Shown here one piece after another: positions 45,601-56,639 of a stretch of DNA of 64,000 nucleotides. The position numbers were made by a program, and so were the translations under genes. The first letter of the stretch is position 1. Each line of letters begins with the position of its first letter. Below the pieces are notes generated by a model, which had not been told where the DNA came from, did not search any database, and saw nothing but the letters and a program-made list of their open reading frames with translations. The DNA comes from Bilabrum cf. latius (Eukaryota > Bigyra: Bicosoecida > Bigyra > Bicosoecida): positions 1-64,000 of the forward strand of contig OZ237772.1 of NCBI GenBank assembly GCA_965178125.1, in the 5' to 3' direction.

Positions 45601-47515
45601 GCTCACGACAGCCTCGGGGTCCTGCCCTCCCATGCCCGATGGGCCCACTCGTCACTGCAGCCCCCGACACCACCTTCAGCCCGCCCCTGCTCACGACAGC
45701 CTCGGGGTCCTGCCCTCCCATGCCCGATGGGCCCACTCGTCACTGCAGCCCCCGACACCACCTTCAGCCCGCCCCTGCTCACGACAGCCTCGGGGTCCTG
45801 GCCTCCCATGCCCGATGGGCCCACTCGTCACTGCAGCCCCCGACACCACCTTCAGCCCGCCCCTGCTCACGACAGCCTCGGGGTCCTGCCCTCCCGTGCC
45901 CGTTGGACCTAATGGGCCCACTTGTCAGTACAGCCCCCGACACCACCTTCAGCCCGCCCCTGCTCACGACAGCCTCGGGGTCCTGGCCTCCCATGCCCGA
46001 TGGGCCCACTCGTCACTACAGCCCCCGACACCACCTTCAGCCCGCCCCTGCTCACGACAGCCTCGGGGTCCTGCCCTCCCGTGCCCGTTGGACCTAATGG
46101 GCCCACTTGTCAGTACAGCCCCCGACACCACCTTCAGCCCGCCCCTGCTCACGACAGCCTCGGGGTCCTGGCCTTCCATGCCCGATGGGCCCACTCGTCA
46201 CTACAGCCCCCGACACCACCTTCAGCCCGCCCCTGCTCACGACAGCCTCGGGGTCCTGCCCTCCCATGCCCGATGGGCCCACTCGTCACTGCAGCCCCCG
46301 ACACCACCTTCAGCCCGCCCCTGCTCACGACAGCCTCGGGGTCCTGGCCTCCCGTGCCCGATGGGCCCACTCGTCACTGCAGCCCCCGACACCACCTTCA
46401 GCCCGCCCCTGCTCACGACAGCCTCGGGGTCCTGGCCTCCCATGCCCGATGGGCCCACTCGTCACTGCAGCCCCCGACACCACCTTCAGCCCGCCCCTGC
46501 TCACGACAGCCTCGGGGTCCTGGCCTCCCATGCCCGATGGGCCCACTCGTCACTGCAGCCCCCGACACCACCTTCAGCCCGCCCCTGCTCACGACAGCCT
46601 CGGGGTCCTGGCCTCCCATGCCCGATGGGCCCACTCGTCAGTGCAGCCCCCGACACCACCTTCAGCCCGCCCCTGCTCACGACAGCCTCGGGGTCCTGCC
46701 CTCCCATGCCCGATGGGCCCACTCGTCACTGCAGCCCCCGACACCACCTTCAGCCCGCCCCTGCTCACGACAGCCTCGGGGGCCTGGCCTCCCGTGCCCG
46801 ATGGGCCCACTCGTCACTGCAGCCCCCGACACCACCTTCAGCCCGCCCCTGCTCACGACAGCCTTGGGGTCCTGGCCTCCCATGCCCGATGGGCCCACTC
46901 GTCACTGCAGCCCCCGACACCACCTTCAGCCCGCCCCTGCTCACGACAGCCTCGGGGTCCTGCCCTCCCATGCACGATGGGCCCACTCGTCACTGCAGCC
47001 CCCGACACCACCTTCAGCCCGCCCCTGCTCACGACAGCCTCGGGGTCCTGCCCTCCCATGCCCGATGGGCCCACTCGTCACTGCAGCCCCCGACACCACC
47101 TTCAGCCCGCCCCTGCTCACGACAGCCTCGGGGTCCTGGCCTCCCATGCCCGATGGGCCCACTCGTCAGTACAGCCCCCGACACCACCTTCAGCCCGCCC
47201 CTGCTCACGACAGCCTCGGGGTCCTGCCCTCCCATGCCCGATGGGCCCACTCGTCACTGCAGCCCCCGACACCACCTTCAGCCCGCCCCTGCTCACGACA
47301 GCCTCGGGGTCCTGCCCTCCCATGCCCGATGGGCCCACTCGTCACTGCAGCCCCCGACACCACCTTCAGCCCGCCCCTGCTCACGACAGCCTCGGGGTCC
47401 TGGCCTCCCATGCCCGATGGGCCCACTCGTCACTGCAGCCCCCGACACCACCTTCAGCCCGCCCCTGCTCACGACAGCCTCGGGGTCCTGCCCTCCCATG
47501 CCCGATGGGCCCACG
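39630..47515 (-). repeat. 88-bp satellite array 2 (about 89 units)
   Basis: About 7.9 kb of head-to-tail 88-bp units, the reverse complement of array 1. Most units are 88 bp; 97-bp variants carry an extra 9 bp at the CCCGATGGG junction. Higher-order structure is visible: variants reading GTTGGACCTAATGGGCCC occur near 42,647, then in 185-bp (97+88) dimers at about 44.45/44.64, 45.36/45.55 and 45.91/46.09 kb. A block of roughly 0.8-0.9 kb near 41.58-42.46 kb recurs near 43.20-44.16 kb (offset 1,620 bp, later 1,708), marked by shared rare variants such as GCAGCCTCCGACACC. These features indicate unequal exchange. No gene is present; the very long ORFs are a by-product of the stop-free C-rich strand. 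Confidence 0.97.
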
Positions 47516-48082
47516 AGTACACTCTTGGTCTCCAGTCCAAGCTCGGTGCCGTGTAGGCCCCATTCAGCCCGTCACGATGATTTCGTGTGCCGTTGTCTCG
47601 ATTGATTCAAAGCAGCAGTCTTCACTGCGACAAGTGTTTCCTTAGTTCTGTTCTGTAGCATATCTAAGCTTACCCGCTGGCTCCTCCTCGACCTAACAAG
47701 TAAAACACAGCAGCCCAAGCTAGGAACAGTTTTCTCTCATGGCGGGTGTCGCATAAGCAGCTCAAGATGCGGCTGCGGATTCGGGCACAATGCTGCCGAC
47801 ACTCGGTTGGCCAGCACCTTGACAGCTGTACGTTCCGAGGACCGTGCAATCGTGCGCTCTATCCGAATGAGCGCGTCTTCGATAATTGGCTTGGCCCTGT
47901 TGGTGTGCTCCAGCTTCTCGTCCCAAGGGTCCTGGGCGAGAGCTGTCTTTGCCCATGCCTTCCGAAGAGAGGCGGGCGACCTCCCTCTATTCTGATCCCC
48001 GGCATCAGGTTGCCACGGCTTCGTTTCGGCGTGATGCTCATGCTCAGCCCGCTCCATCTGCTCTACCGCGGTGCCCGTTGAG
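47516..48082 (-). other. Spacer with an ORF interrupted by a transposon
   Basis: On the minus strand a frame ending at TGA (47737-47739) encodes a charged, helical segment (EDALIRIERTIARSSERTAV; LRKAWAKTALAQDPWDEKLE). Its upstream part runs into the TIR element whose left end is at 48083, so if it was a gene it is now disrupted or depends on that insertion. No family is recognised. The first 220 bp next to the satellite hold nothing identifiable. Confidence 0.4.
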
Positions 48083-49203
48083 GCAGACCTGTCCACGGAC
48101 CCCCGGACTGTCCGGGGGTCGAAATCCACTTTCTGGCCCCCGGACAGGACCCCTCGTCCCCTGTCCGGGAGTCGAAAAGTGAAACTCTGAGGGATAAGGT
48201 GTACTTTAAAGCAGAAGGCTGCAATCCGACGTAGAGACATATTCCGGCACTTTCCGCCGGACTCCGAGAGTTATATTGCAAATGTATGGTTGTATCATCA
48301 TTTATATGATCATATAGATTGGTATTTCTGGTTGTACGCAGTAATAATGCGTTCAATGTTCCTTTGAAAGGCTGATCAGGTGCCGGGCCCCTGCTCCAGG
48401 CCAGTTTCTAAGGACCAGTCACCCCAACGTGCACACTACCAGCAAATAATGGGGTAAGGTATGTAAATCAAACATAATTGATGTCCTAGGCTCTGGAATT
48501 TCTGTACACAGCAGCCAGTATGGCGGCTCTCAATTGGCCAGATTGGCCGCCCACAAAGGGTACCACGATATTGACATGTATCAGCATTCACATCATACGA
48601 ATGGTATATTTGCTACATAAAATCCCAATTCAGGGTATCAATAAGTACACAAACCTCACTTATCGTTGACAACACCAACGCTTACTTTCTCAGTGTCCCA
48701 AGGGGGTTTACGCCAATGTATCTCCATACAGCGACCACCAACGACGAAACATGATTTATCAAACCTATTTAATGGTAATGAGTGCATAATTTTGCTAGTT
48801 GATCCGGAATTGGTGGATGCATCTCAGGAGTTGCACCTGGTCTCCACAGGTAGTTGCCGTATTCTGGGCTCAGAAATACTTATCCAACATTACTCAATAC
48901 CAACATTATATAACACACTAATTATATGCGACTGTACGCCTAGTATTGTTTGTTGGAGGATATTGGTTGCCTGGCAATGGGAAACGTGTATATCAGAATC
49001 GAAGGTTGCGTACTGTTTTGCGAAATTTTCCGCGGCGCAGCTGAGAGTTGAGCGACCGAGTTGATCGACCTCAAATCGCCGCGAGAAGGCCAAATCTGGT
49101 CTTATTTTTTGCATAGGACAATTATTGGACGAGTTAAGAATTTGACCCCCGGACACGATGTCCAGAAATGGCTGTCCGGGGGTGCCGCCGTGGACAGGTC
49201 TGC
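48083..49203. mobile_element. Non-autonomous TIR DNA transposon, about 1.12 kb, 6-bp TSD
   Basis: The left end begins GCAGACCTGTCCACGG at 48083 and the right end is its exact reverse complement ending at 49203. A subterminal CCCCCGGAC...GTCCGGGGGTC motif follows on both sides, itself an inverted repeat. The flanks are GTTGAG immediately left of 48083 and GTTGAG immediately right of 49203, a 6-bp target-site duplication. Inside there is AT-rich sequence with only short frames and no transposase, so it is non-autonomous. The superfamily is not assigned. Confidence 0.85.
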
Positions 49204-49461
49204 GTTGAGAAATACAGAAATACAGAAATACATTGTTGAGGATCTGCCAGGTGGTTGCGTAGACTTTGCACGAAAATTTGATAAAACCAGGGGGCGAGCA
49301 GAAATGAGCGGAGCCAGGCAGTTCTTTCGTCGATCGCCTCTACTAGGGGCGAAGAGATCAAGACTAATACATAATATTGATTTCTTTTAGGATCTGACGA
49401 CACCATCTAGGGACCAGAAACGCCGTGTCTTCGTCTCAGTACTCCACAAACTGAAGCAGCG

Positions 49462-51957
49462 ATGAGCTCACTTCCCGTCGATCAGGATGCGAAGAATCCG
49501 GCTGCCAGTAGCAGCTAGAAGTATGTCGCAGCATCCTTACGACTTGAAGCTGCGCCGACCGCGAACAGGCGTATGATCCGCTCCAATCCCGCCTCAACAC
49601 AACAGCAGTCTGCTCAAAAGCCCGCGCTTAGCTCGCAATGTAGCACGCATTGCCTCGCCTGCGTGGGATGGCGGCAAAAGGAAATGCTCTGTAGGCTAGT
49701 TGGCGTCGTGATCGCCTGCTTGGCTTTGGCATGGGCTATTACCATCGCACGGTATGGTGCAATGCATTCATCACCGATAGCTTCGAGCACGAATGACCAA
49801 GAGCGACCTCGAGACACTCATGTTCCCGTAGCCCACGAGGATCCTGTCGCACCAGCTGTAAAAGCACCCGATACAAAGAGCCATCCGGCGCATTTCAACT
49901 TCGTCGGTGGCCTTCCGACGGCCGTGTTCGACAACAGCTCGATCGAGGCGGACGAGATCGTGCAGGGCGCTCGATTGGCAGCCCTGGCGGACCTGGTTCT
50001 GATGGGGACCGTAAGCGAGGCGAAGCTCATGCACTCAGTTCCGGCGGAGGCTGGGCAGAAGCTCCGAGTGTTCGAGACGGCGACGGAGGCGCAGCGGGAA
50101 GACGCCAAGAGAGCCAGGGTGCTGTCTCTCCTTTCCGATTGGTCGGCACAGGAGCCATGGTGGCCATACGTGGAGGCCGCGGCAGCGCACGGCCAACTGA
50201 CTGCGGTTCTTGTGCACAACGGTGCCGCAACGCCGCGCGAGGACAAGTGGAGGCCGTTCCTGGACCGGTACCCGCAGGTCCACCTGTACGCAGTCGGCCT
50301 GGGGTTCCGGCACAAGCGGGCGCACCTGTTCCCCGACGGGGTGCAGAACTCCCAGTGGGATCCTCAGGGGCCGGCAATGTGGTCATGGGCTAGCAGGCAG
50401 GAGATCGAGGGGGGGGCGTCAAAGCGGCCCGCTCGGGTCACGGTCACCCACATGCGGCCGACGAGCGGGAGCCGGGGCCCACTCATGGATGCAGCGAGGG
50501 CGGCAGGCCACTTGATGGCCGACAAGCACCGCGGGCGCGACTACGTGACCAAGGTCTTACAGAAGAACCGCTTCGTGCTAACTCCCCAAGTCAGTGGCCC
50601 GGACACGCACCGCCTCTGGGAGTCGCTGTACTCTGGCAGCGTGCCCGTGCTGGAGGACTTGCCGTTCACGGCGCTGCTACTGGACGAGTGCCCCGGACTG
50701 CGAGCCGCAGTGCTGATTGGCGGACCGTAGGGCTTCGCAGACATCAAGTTCGATCGTTTCGCCGCGAAGCTCGGCACGTACGATCCGAGGACGGCAATGC
50801 CATGGCTGCGGCTGTCGTGGTGGAGTAGGCGAATACACGCGCACCGCGAGCTGGCGCCACCCGTTCCCCTTGTTTGGGTGCACAAGGGCAAACGCTGGCC
50901 GGATTTTCTACCCAACAGCCTCGCGAACGCAGGCATGTGGAACCCTCGCTCTCGCCGCATCGTCATATCGGAGAGGCGCTTTGCCGGCCGGCTCGAGCTG
51001 GACGATGGCTTCGGGCGTCCCGTGGAGTTCGTTCCTGTTGAGAACATCCAGCCGACGCAGGCCCTGCTTTAGTTTCAGAAAGGTAAGATACCGTTCAACA
51101 GCGGCTTTCGCGACGGCTTCTGGCGCTTCACGGCGGAGCGACTGCTGCTGCTGGACGCGTGGGCGCACGAGCACAACGCTACGGAGCTGCTTCACATGGA
51201 GAACGACAATTTGCTCTACGAGGACGTGGCCATGCTCCGTCCGCTTGCACAGGCGTACGGAAATGGTGTTTGGTTTACGACCATGCGGAAAAACAACGCC
51301 CTAGCCAACTTCCTGCTCGTATAGTCGCTCGCGGGGCTCCGCCGGCTTGCCGGATTCATCATGTGCTCCCCAAGCATTCTCACGAAGTCGGAGGTTGCAG
51401 CGTGCAAGGGAAGCAACGAAATGGCGAGGCTGAAGTCACTCTTGCTGTTCGATGCCAAGTCCCCTCCTCAGCTTCGAGCGCAGGCATCGGCTCGCCCACT
51501 CGCTGTCCCAGCAGGTGCCGTGCCGCAGGGCTGGCCCGGACTCGTCGATTGCGCGGGTTGGGGGCAATGGATTGGCGGAGCGAACCCCGAGAACGGGTTT
51601 GGACCACAAGGATTCTGCAACAGTGCGACATTCCAGCCGTGCGCAGACGTGGAGTTACGGTGGGCATCGGAGTGCAGCGATGGACGGGTGTCCCCTTGCG
51701 GCACAGAGGGCGCGTGCGGCTCCGTGGGGACAAGGGGGGCAGTGGCCGTCCGGGGCCGCAGCACGGAAGGCGGAACTGATAACTGCAAGGCCTTTCTCCA
51801 GTTCCGGCGGCGCCGAGGCCACGCGCTGACGTCCTACGAGCCATGGCTGAAGCTCACGCAGGTGCACTATCACAACAAGGGGCGCACCAGTGTCACGCGG
51901 TCGGATCTGGATGCGGGGACACTTCTCAACGTGACTGGTATAGAACGATCGCACTGA
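49462..51957 (+). CDS. Large two-domain glycosyltransferase, type II membrane protein
   Basis: One frame runs from ATG 49462 to TGA 51957 (831 aa) with TAG at 49516, 50728, 51070 and 51322 read as Gln. ATG 49573 is an alternative start that still keeps the signal anchor (LVGVVIACLALAWAITIA). The first luminal half has an exostosin-like end (NRFVLTPQVSGPDTHRLWES, then YSGSVPVLEDLPF), typical of nucleotide-sugar-binding glycosyltransferases. The second half carries VWVHKGKRWPDFLP and GFWRFTAERLLLLDAW followed by ELLHMENDNLLYED, whose E-N-D resembles a metal-binding DxD site. The final 150 residues are Cys/Gly-rich (PGLVDCAGWGQWIGG). Acceptor and sugar are unknown. It is a second large secretory-pathway glycosyltransferase in this region. 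Confidence 0.75.
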
Positions 51958-53029
51958 CCGACACGCAGCCCCTTTCGCAGTGTCGGGGCCACGATCAAAG
52001 GCTGGTGGGAGGGAGGGCGGGATGGGTTTGGTTCTGGCGATTCCAGCGTTCGGCCGCCATGATACGGGATGCAAGGTGTCCACGGTGCCGCCGCTTGGAA
52101 GGCATGTCTCGCTATCCAGTCGCGGAACACGGCCCGAGCGACGCCGCAGCCGGAGCTGCAGTTGCGCTGAGGGAGAGGCTGCGGTCAATGCTTGTGGCTG
52201 TTCGCAACAGCCCATCGCGACCACTCGTGGGAATGGTTTCTAATTTCGGTGCGAGGCTGTCGCAGTATATTTTGTCTATCGACAATCGCCGATCGGGGAC
52301 ATGGGGCCAACACAGTTGCCCCTGCTCAAGCGCAGTACTAGGTTGTCCTGCGTTCTTCCCCCCGCCTCCCGTCCGTCCGTCCGCCTCGAACGGCTACTGT
52401 TCCCAACGCGTGCCCTCAATGCCAGAGACCTAGGAGAGCCTCACAGAATACAGAATACATTTGTACCCCACTGACCTCAGTGAGGTCACCTCACCGGGGG
52501 AGATCTGATATTTTGTAAATCAGTATATCGCAAAATGTAATCGTCATGGTATTAAGGAGACAGAGTCTGATTCGTTGTTGACGTCAAATGAGATGATAAG
52601 CGTCTGTGCGATGAGGATGGCTCTGCGAAGAAGGAGAACGCCGCAACACCTTGTCCGTAGGTGGGAAGAGGAATTGTAGCGTTAGACATCGTAATCTCCA
52701 CGGAACTACATCGAGTCTCTCGAGATCACTCGGGAGATCCCAGTGGCTAAGGAACCCCGCCGTGGAAGGGCTGTAGTGCCGCTGGGGCTTCGAGTGCCTC
52801 GAGTGCGGTTCCTGGAGAAGGGACTGCCGGTGCAGCTGCGTGTGCCTGCCAGGCTGGGCTTGAGCGACTGCTACGGGTGCTGCGACGTGAACCGCTGCTC
52901 CTGTGTTCGCCGCCGCTGCTTGCTGCCGAGCCCGTTCCGCGGCCTCTCTCCTCTGCTCCTCCTCCAGGGCGATCCTTTTGTCGATTCAACTCAAAAGCGC
53001 ACGCCTCACCCGTGACACATTGTTCGGTA
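51958..53029. other. Spacer with short dispersed shared motif
   Basis: No gene is supported with confidence. A block near 52,547-52,587 containing GAGACAGAGTCTGATTCG also occurs at about 7,016-7,055, next to the inverted repeat. A minus-strand frame near 52,750-52,985 reads ALEEEQRREAAERARQQAA, a charged helical segment without family assignment. Confidence 0.4.
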
Positions 53030-53570
53030 ATGATTGACCCTATATCGGATTTAGTGTTCCGATTTTTCCCTCACTCGCATCCGTCGGGAATCTCTTGGGA
53101 GTAACCTTACACAACGGGCAATTTATCCTTGATGGAATTCGTTGCTCGATGTGTCGCCTCTCTTAAACCCTCCGTTGCACACAGGGGGGTTGTTGGTGTT
53201 GCAGGCGTCGCTCTCGGTTTGGTTTTCGGGTCTCTTTTGTGCACACAAGGGGGGCCACTTTCCGGATGGCATGCATCAATGAGAGCTTTAGAGCCTGCAA
53301 CGCAAGTGGTTACCTAGCACCCTGCGGAGTGGCCAGCATGCATCGATCCAGATGGCCAATGGTGCCTCGAGGCTTCCTCAGCGAATCGCGAGGAGTGGCA
53401 AAGAGCAACGCAGCACAAGACCGTGATAGCATGTTTGGCGAGAAGTTCTACTTTTAAGCTGCTGAAAAATACTTTGCGGCAGCTCTCTTCGAACTTCTAT
53501 GGACAAGGCGTGTGTGACCGCGACGGCATCTCGTGGCCCGTGCACCCCCACCCGATAGTAATCTTCCAGG
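53030..53570 (+). pseudogene. GT15 mannosyltransferase copy 2, 5' portion (broken)
   Basis: This is near-identical to the first 180 codons of the intact gene at 28467-29894. Relative to that gene it has a small insertion after GATTTAGT that shifts the frame, and TAA at 53102-53104 then follows. Later codons (GVVGVAGVALGLVFGSLLC; KTVIACLARSSTFKLL; HPIVIFQ) are intact in sequence. The match stops exactly at ATCTTCCAG near 53,569, where a large insertion begins; the 3' remainder resumes at 60127. It is a pseudogene on two counts. Confidence 0.85.
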
Positions 53571-54047
53571 TCCCGATTTGTTATAATACGATGGCATAAT
53601 TAATCTCTGTCCAACCTGCCGGTTGGTATTTGCTGAGAAAGACGGCGATGGGGACGGGGTGAGCTGGCCCGCACCAGCCTCACCCAAGGGCTGCCCGCCT
53701 CGGCAGCCCCACACCACCACGTCCCGGTCGTCGTCAGGGAACGTGAGCTCCCTGCCGGCAGGTTTGATATCAATCACACATAAAACATGTCAAGCAGGGA
53801 CCAGTTGGCCGGATCAGCAGGTAGCATCCTGCACCGCAGCCAGTCTGTCCTGCCGTAGACCCTCCATGAGCTCACGGGTGGGCGGGCTTTCAACAGAACT
53901 CCAGTGCCCAGATCTTTATATCTGTGGCGCTGCGTGTTGCGTCTCAGCCTCCACTCGAGCACTTGCCTCAAGGGAAGTGCCTCGGGAGCACAAACCAGGA
54001 CCCGAACGACTCGGAATCAGTCGGGCCTGATCCCAAGTCTTACCGGG

Positions 54048-55200
54048 TCCCGATTTGTTATAATACGATGGCATAATTAATCTCTGTCCAACCTGCCGGT
54101 TGGTATTTGCTGAGAAAGACGGCGATGGGGACGGGGTGAGCTGGCCCGCACCAGCCTCACCCAAGGGCTGCCCGCCTCGGCAGCCCCACACCACATTGAT
54201 GCTACTCGGACGGGAGGGGCGCCCGTCCGTTGTCCTCTCGCCATTCTGACTCATTCCTTAGAGCTCCGCTACTGCCTTCTTGAACGCCACAGCCAGCTTG
54301 GGCAAGTGGTCCTTGCTCATGCAGTACACGGCATTCTCCAACGACTTCCAGTCGGCGTGCTTGTACATAACACCCACGGCGGCAACTGTTGCCTGTTCGC
54401 CTAGAGTGCGTGCTGAAGGACTCCGTGATCTCGCTCGTGCCCGTGCAGTACGCCTCCATCATCCTCCTGATAGCTGTCGTCCAGCTTGCTTACCAACGCT
54501 TTGTTGTCTTGGCGTCCGAATTCACGAACCGATAGGTCTTGGAGTCAGCAGGGTCGTCGCCGCAGCCGGCTAGTCTACTGCAATGTCCCCCAGATCGTGG
54601 TTCGCTGATGCACCTCGTCCAGTCGCTTCAGTGCGGTCTGGCCCATTGGGATGAGCACTGCCTACAGCGTGTCCCTTACAGCTGTTGTCTTCCAGAGAGA
54701 GAACATGGCCATATATGTGCACTTGCCCTTGTACATCATACTCGCGTCATCCATGGTCCGGGACCGCAGCTCGTTGCCGCGACACGTGCCGCCGATGCCC
54801 ACTAGTGGAGCCTCGAGGGCAAGGATCTCTTCGGGTTTGCCCGCCTTGGGCCCGCCGTCTGTGACCATTGCGGTGCTCCATCTAGATGATGGGAGCACGC
54901 TTCTTCCGGTTGCCCACGTCGTGCAGCCTCTTGTCCCTGCCTACCATCACCGTGTTGGTCGTTCCGGATGTGTCGGGGGATGGAGATGCAGCCCGTCACG
55001 TCGATATATCTCGACACGTGGAGAAGGTTGACCTGAGCGTGGAGCCCTGGAGATTGCCGCGCTCCATGCGCAGCACCATATGGGCAGGGATCCGGTCAAG
55101 ATTCTTGATCGCCTCCGCAATCGTGGTGCCGTTGGGGCCGAAGTCTATCAACAGTCTACCTACTGGACGACGCGAAGCCACTCGCGCCGGCTCGCCAGGC
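54048..55200 (-). pseudogene. Decayed element-encoded protein, minus strand
   Basis: Several minus-strand frames together look like one broken gene: VGRLLIDFGPNGTTIAEAIK near 55,150; GGTCRGNELRSRTMDDASMM and KGKCTYMAMFSLWKTTAVRD near 54,700; DDPADSKTYRFVNSDAK near 54,530; MMEAYCTGTSEITESFSTHS near 54,430; and a C-terminus WKSLENAVYCMSKDHLPKLA ending in TAA near 54,258. Frame changes between them imply frameshifts or unrecognised introns. I cannot assign a family. Confidence 0.4.
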
Positions 55201-55404
55201 TGACATCAACCGCACTGCAGCGTATGGCAGGCGCACCCAAGCGCCATCGAGACCAAGCAAGCCCAACTCTGTGGCAGCCGACGCGAAGCAGCCCACCCCG
55301 GCTCGCCTGGCTGACTTTGACAGCAAGGCGGCCACTGGCAGGCGCGCACATGCGCCATCAAGCCCCAGCAAGAGCAAGTATACCCATAATGCACTCTGAT
55401 CCCT

Positions 55405-56600
55405 CCAGCCTCAGAGTCTGCACCACGATGTGCTCTGCTCTCACCAGCCTCATAGTCTGCACCACGATGTGCTCGGCTCTCACCAGCCGCAGAGTCTGCA
55501 CCACGATGTGCTCTGCTCTCACCAGCCGCCGGGCCTGCACCACGATGTGCTCTGCTCACAGCAGCCGCAGAGTCTGCACCACGATGTGCTCTGCTCACAC
55601 CAGCCGCTGAGTCTGCACCACGATGTGCTCTGCTCTCACCAGCCGCCGGGCCTGCACCACGATGTGCTCTGCTCACCTTAGCCGCAGAGTCTCCTCGTCG
55701 TCATCACCATCAGATACCTCTGCCCGTTTCCCACCGGCGAGCCCTCGTTGAATAGAGCCTACGGCGTCAACCCTAGTCGCCTCGGCAGAGCTGCCCTATA
55801 AGAGGGCAAGACGCACATCCGGAGCGGGAGGAGAGGCAGCTGGCATCTACAGCGAGGCGCGCTGCTCACAGCAGCCGCCGAGCCTGCACTACGAAATGCT
55901 CTGCTCACACCAGCCGCTGAGTCTGCACCACGATGTGCTCTGCTCACACCAGCCGCTGAGTCCGCACCACGATGTGCTCTGCTCACAGCAGCCGCAGAGT
56001 CTGCACCACGATGTGCTCTGCTCTCACCAGCCTCATAGTCTGCACCACGATGTGCTCTGCTCACACCAGCCGCTGAGTCTGCACTACGATGTGCTCTGCT
56101 CACAGCAGCCGCAGAGTCTGCACCACGATGTGCTCTGCTCTCACCAGCCTCATAGTCTGCACCACGATGTGCTCTGCTCTCACCAGCCGCCGGGCCTGCA
56201 CCACGATATGCTCTGCTCACCTTAGCCGCAGAGTCTCCTCGTCGTCATCCCCATCAGATACCTCTGCCTGCTTCCCACCGGCGAGCCCTCGTTGAATAGA
56301 GCCTACGGCGTCAACCCTAGTCGCCTCGGCAGAGCTGCCCTAAAGAGGGCAAGACGCACATCCGGAGCGGGAGGAGAGGCAGCTGGCATCTACAGCGAGG
56401 CGCGCTGCTCACAGCAGCCGCCGAGCCTGCACTACGATGTGCTCGGCTCTCACCAGCCGCAGAGTCTGCACCCCGATGTGCGCTTCTCTCACTAGCCGCC
56501 GGGCCTGCACCACGATGTGCTCGGCTCTCACTAGCCGCTGAGTCTGCACCACGATGTGCTCGGCACTCACCAGCCGCAGAGTCTGCTGCCCCCTCGTCGT
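55405..56600. repeat. 36-bp (12-codon) repeats in blocks
   Basis: A 36-bp unit, with core CTGCACCACGATGTGCTC, repeats about 7 times in 55,420-55,680, about 9 times in 55,880-56,225 and about 4 times in 56,420-56,590. The period is an exact multiple of three and substitutions keep frames open: the plus strand reads L-C-S-H-Q-P-x-S-L-H-H-D-V and one minus frame L-V-R-A-E-H-I-V-V-Q-T. The blocks share flanking sequence (GAGCCTACGGCGTCAACC). It may be the repeat domain of an element-encoded protein. Confidence 0.85.
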
Positions 56601-56639
56601 CATCCCCATCAGATACCTCTGCCTGTTTCCCACCGGGGA

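Noticed and set aside
39369-47645. Open frames of up to 1,696 codons across the 88-bp array, in all three frames of one strand
   Set aside because: The unit length is not a multiple of three and the C-rich strand simply lacks stop codons, so all frames stay open. Substitutions show no codon bias. They are repeat artefacts, not genes.
55405-56600. CRISPR-like array of 36-bp units
   Set aside because: The 36-bp units are contiguous with no unique spacers and are codon-phased; the genome is eukaryotic.
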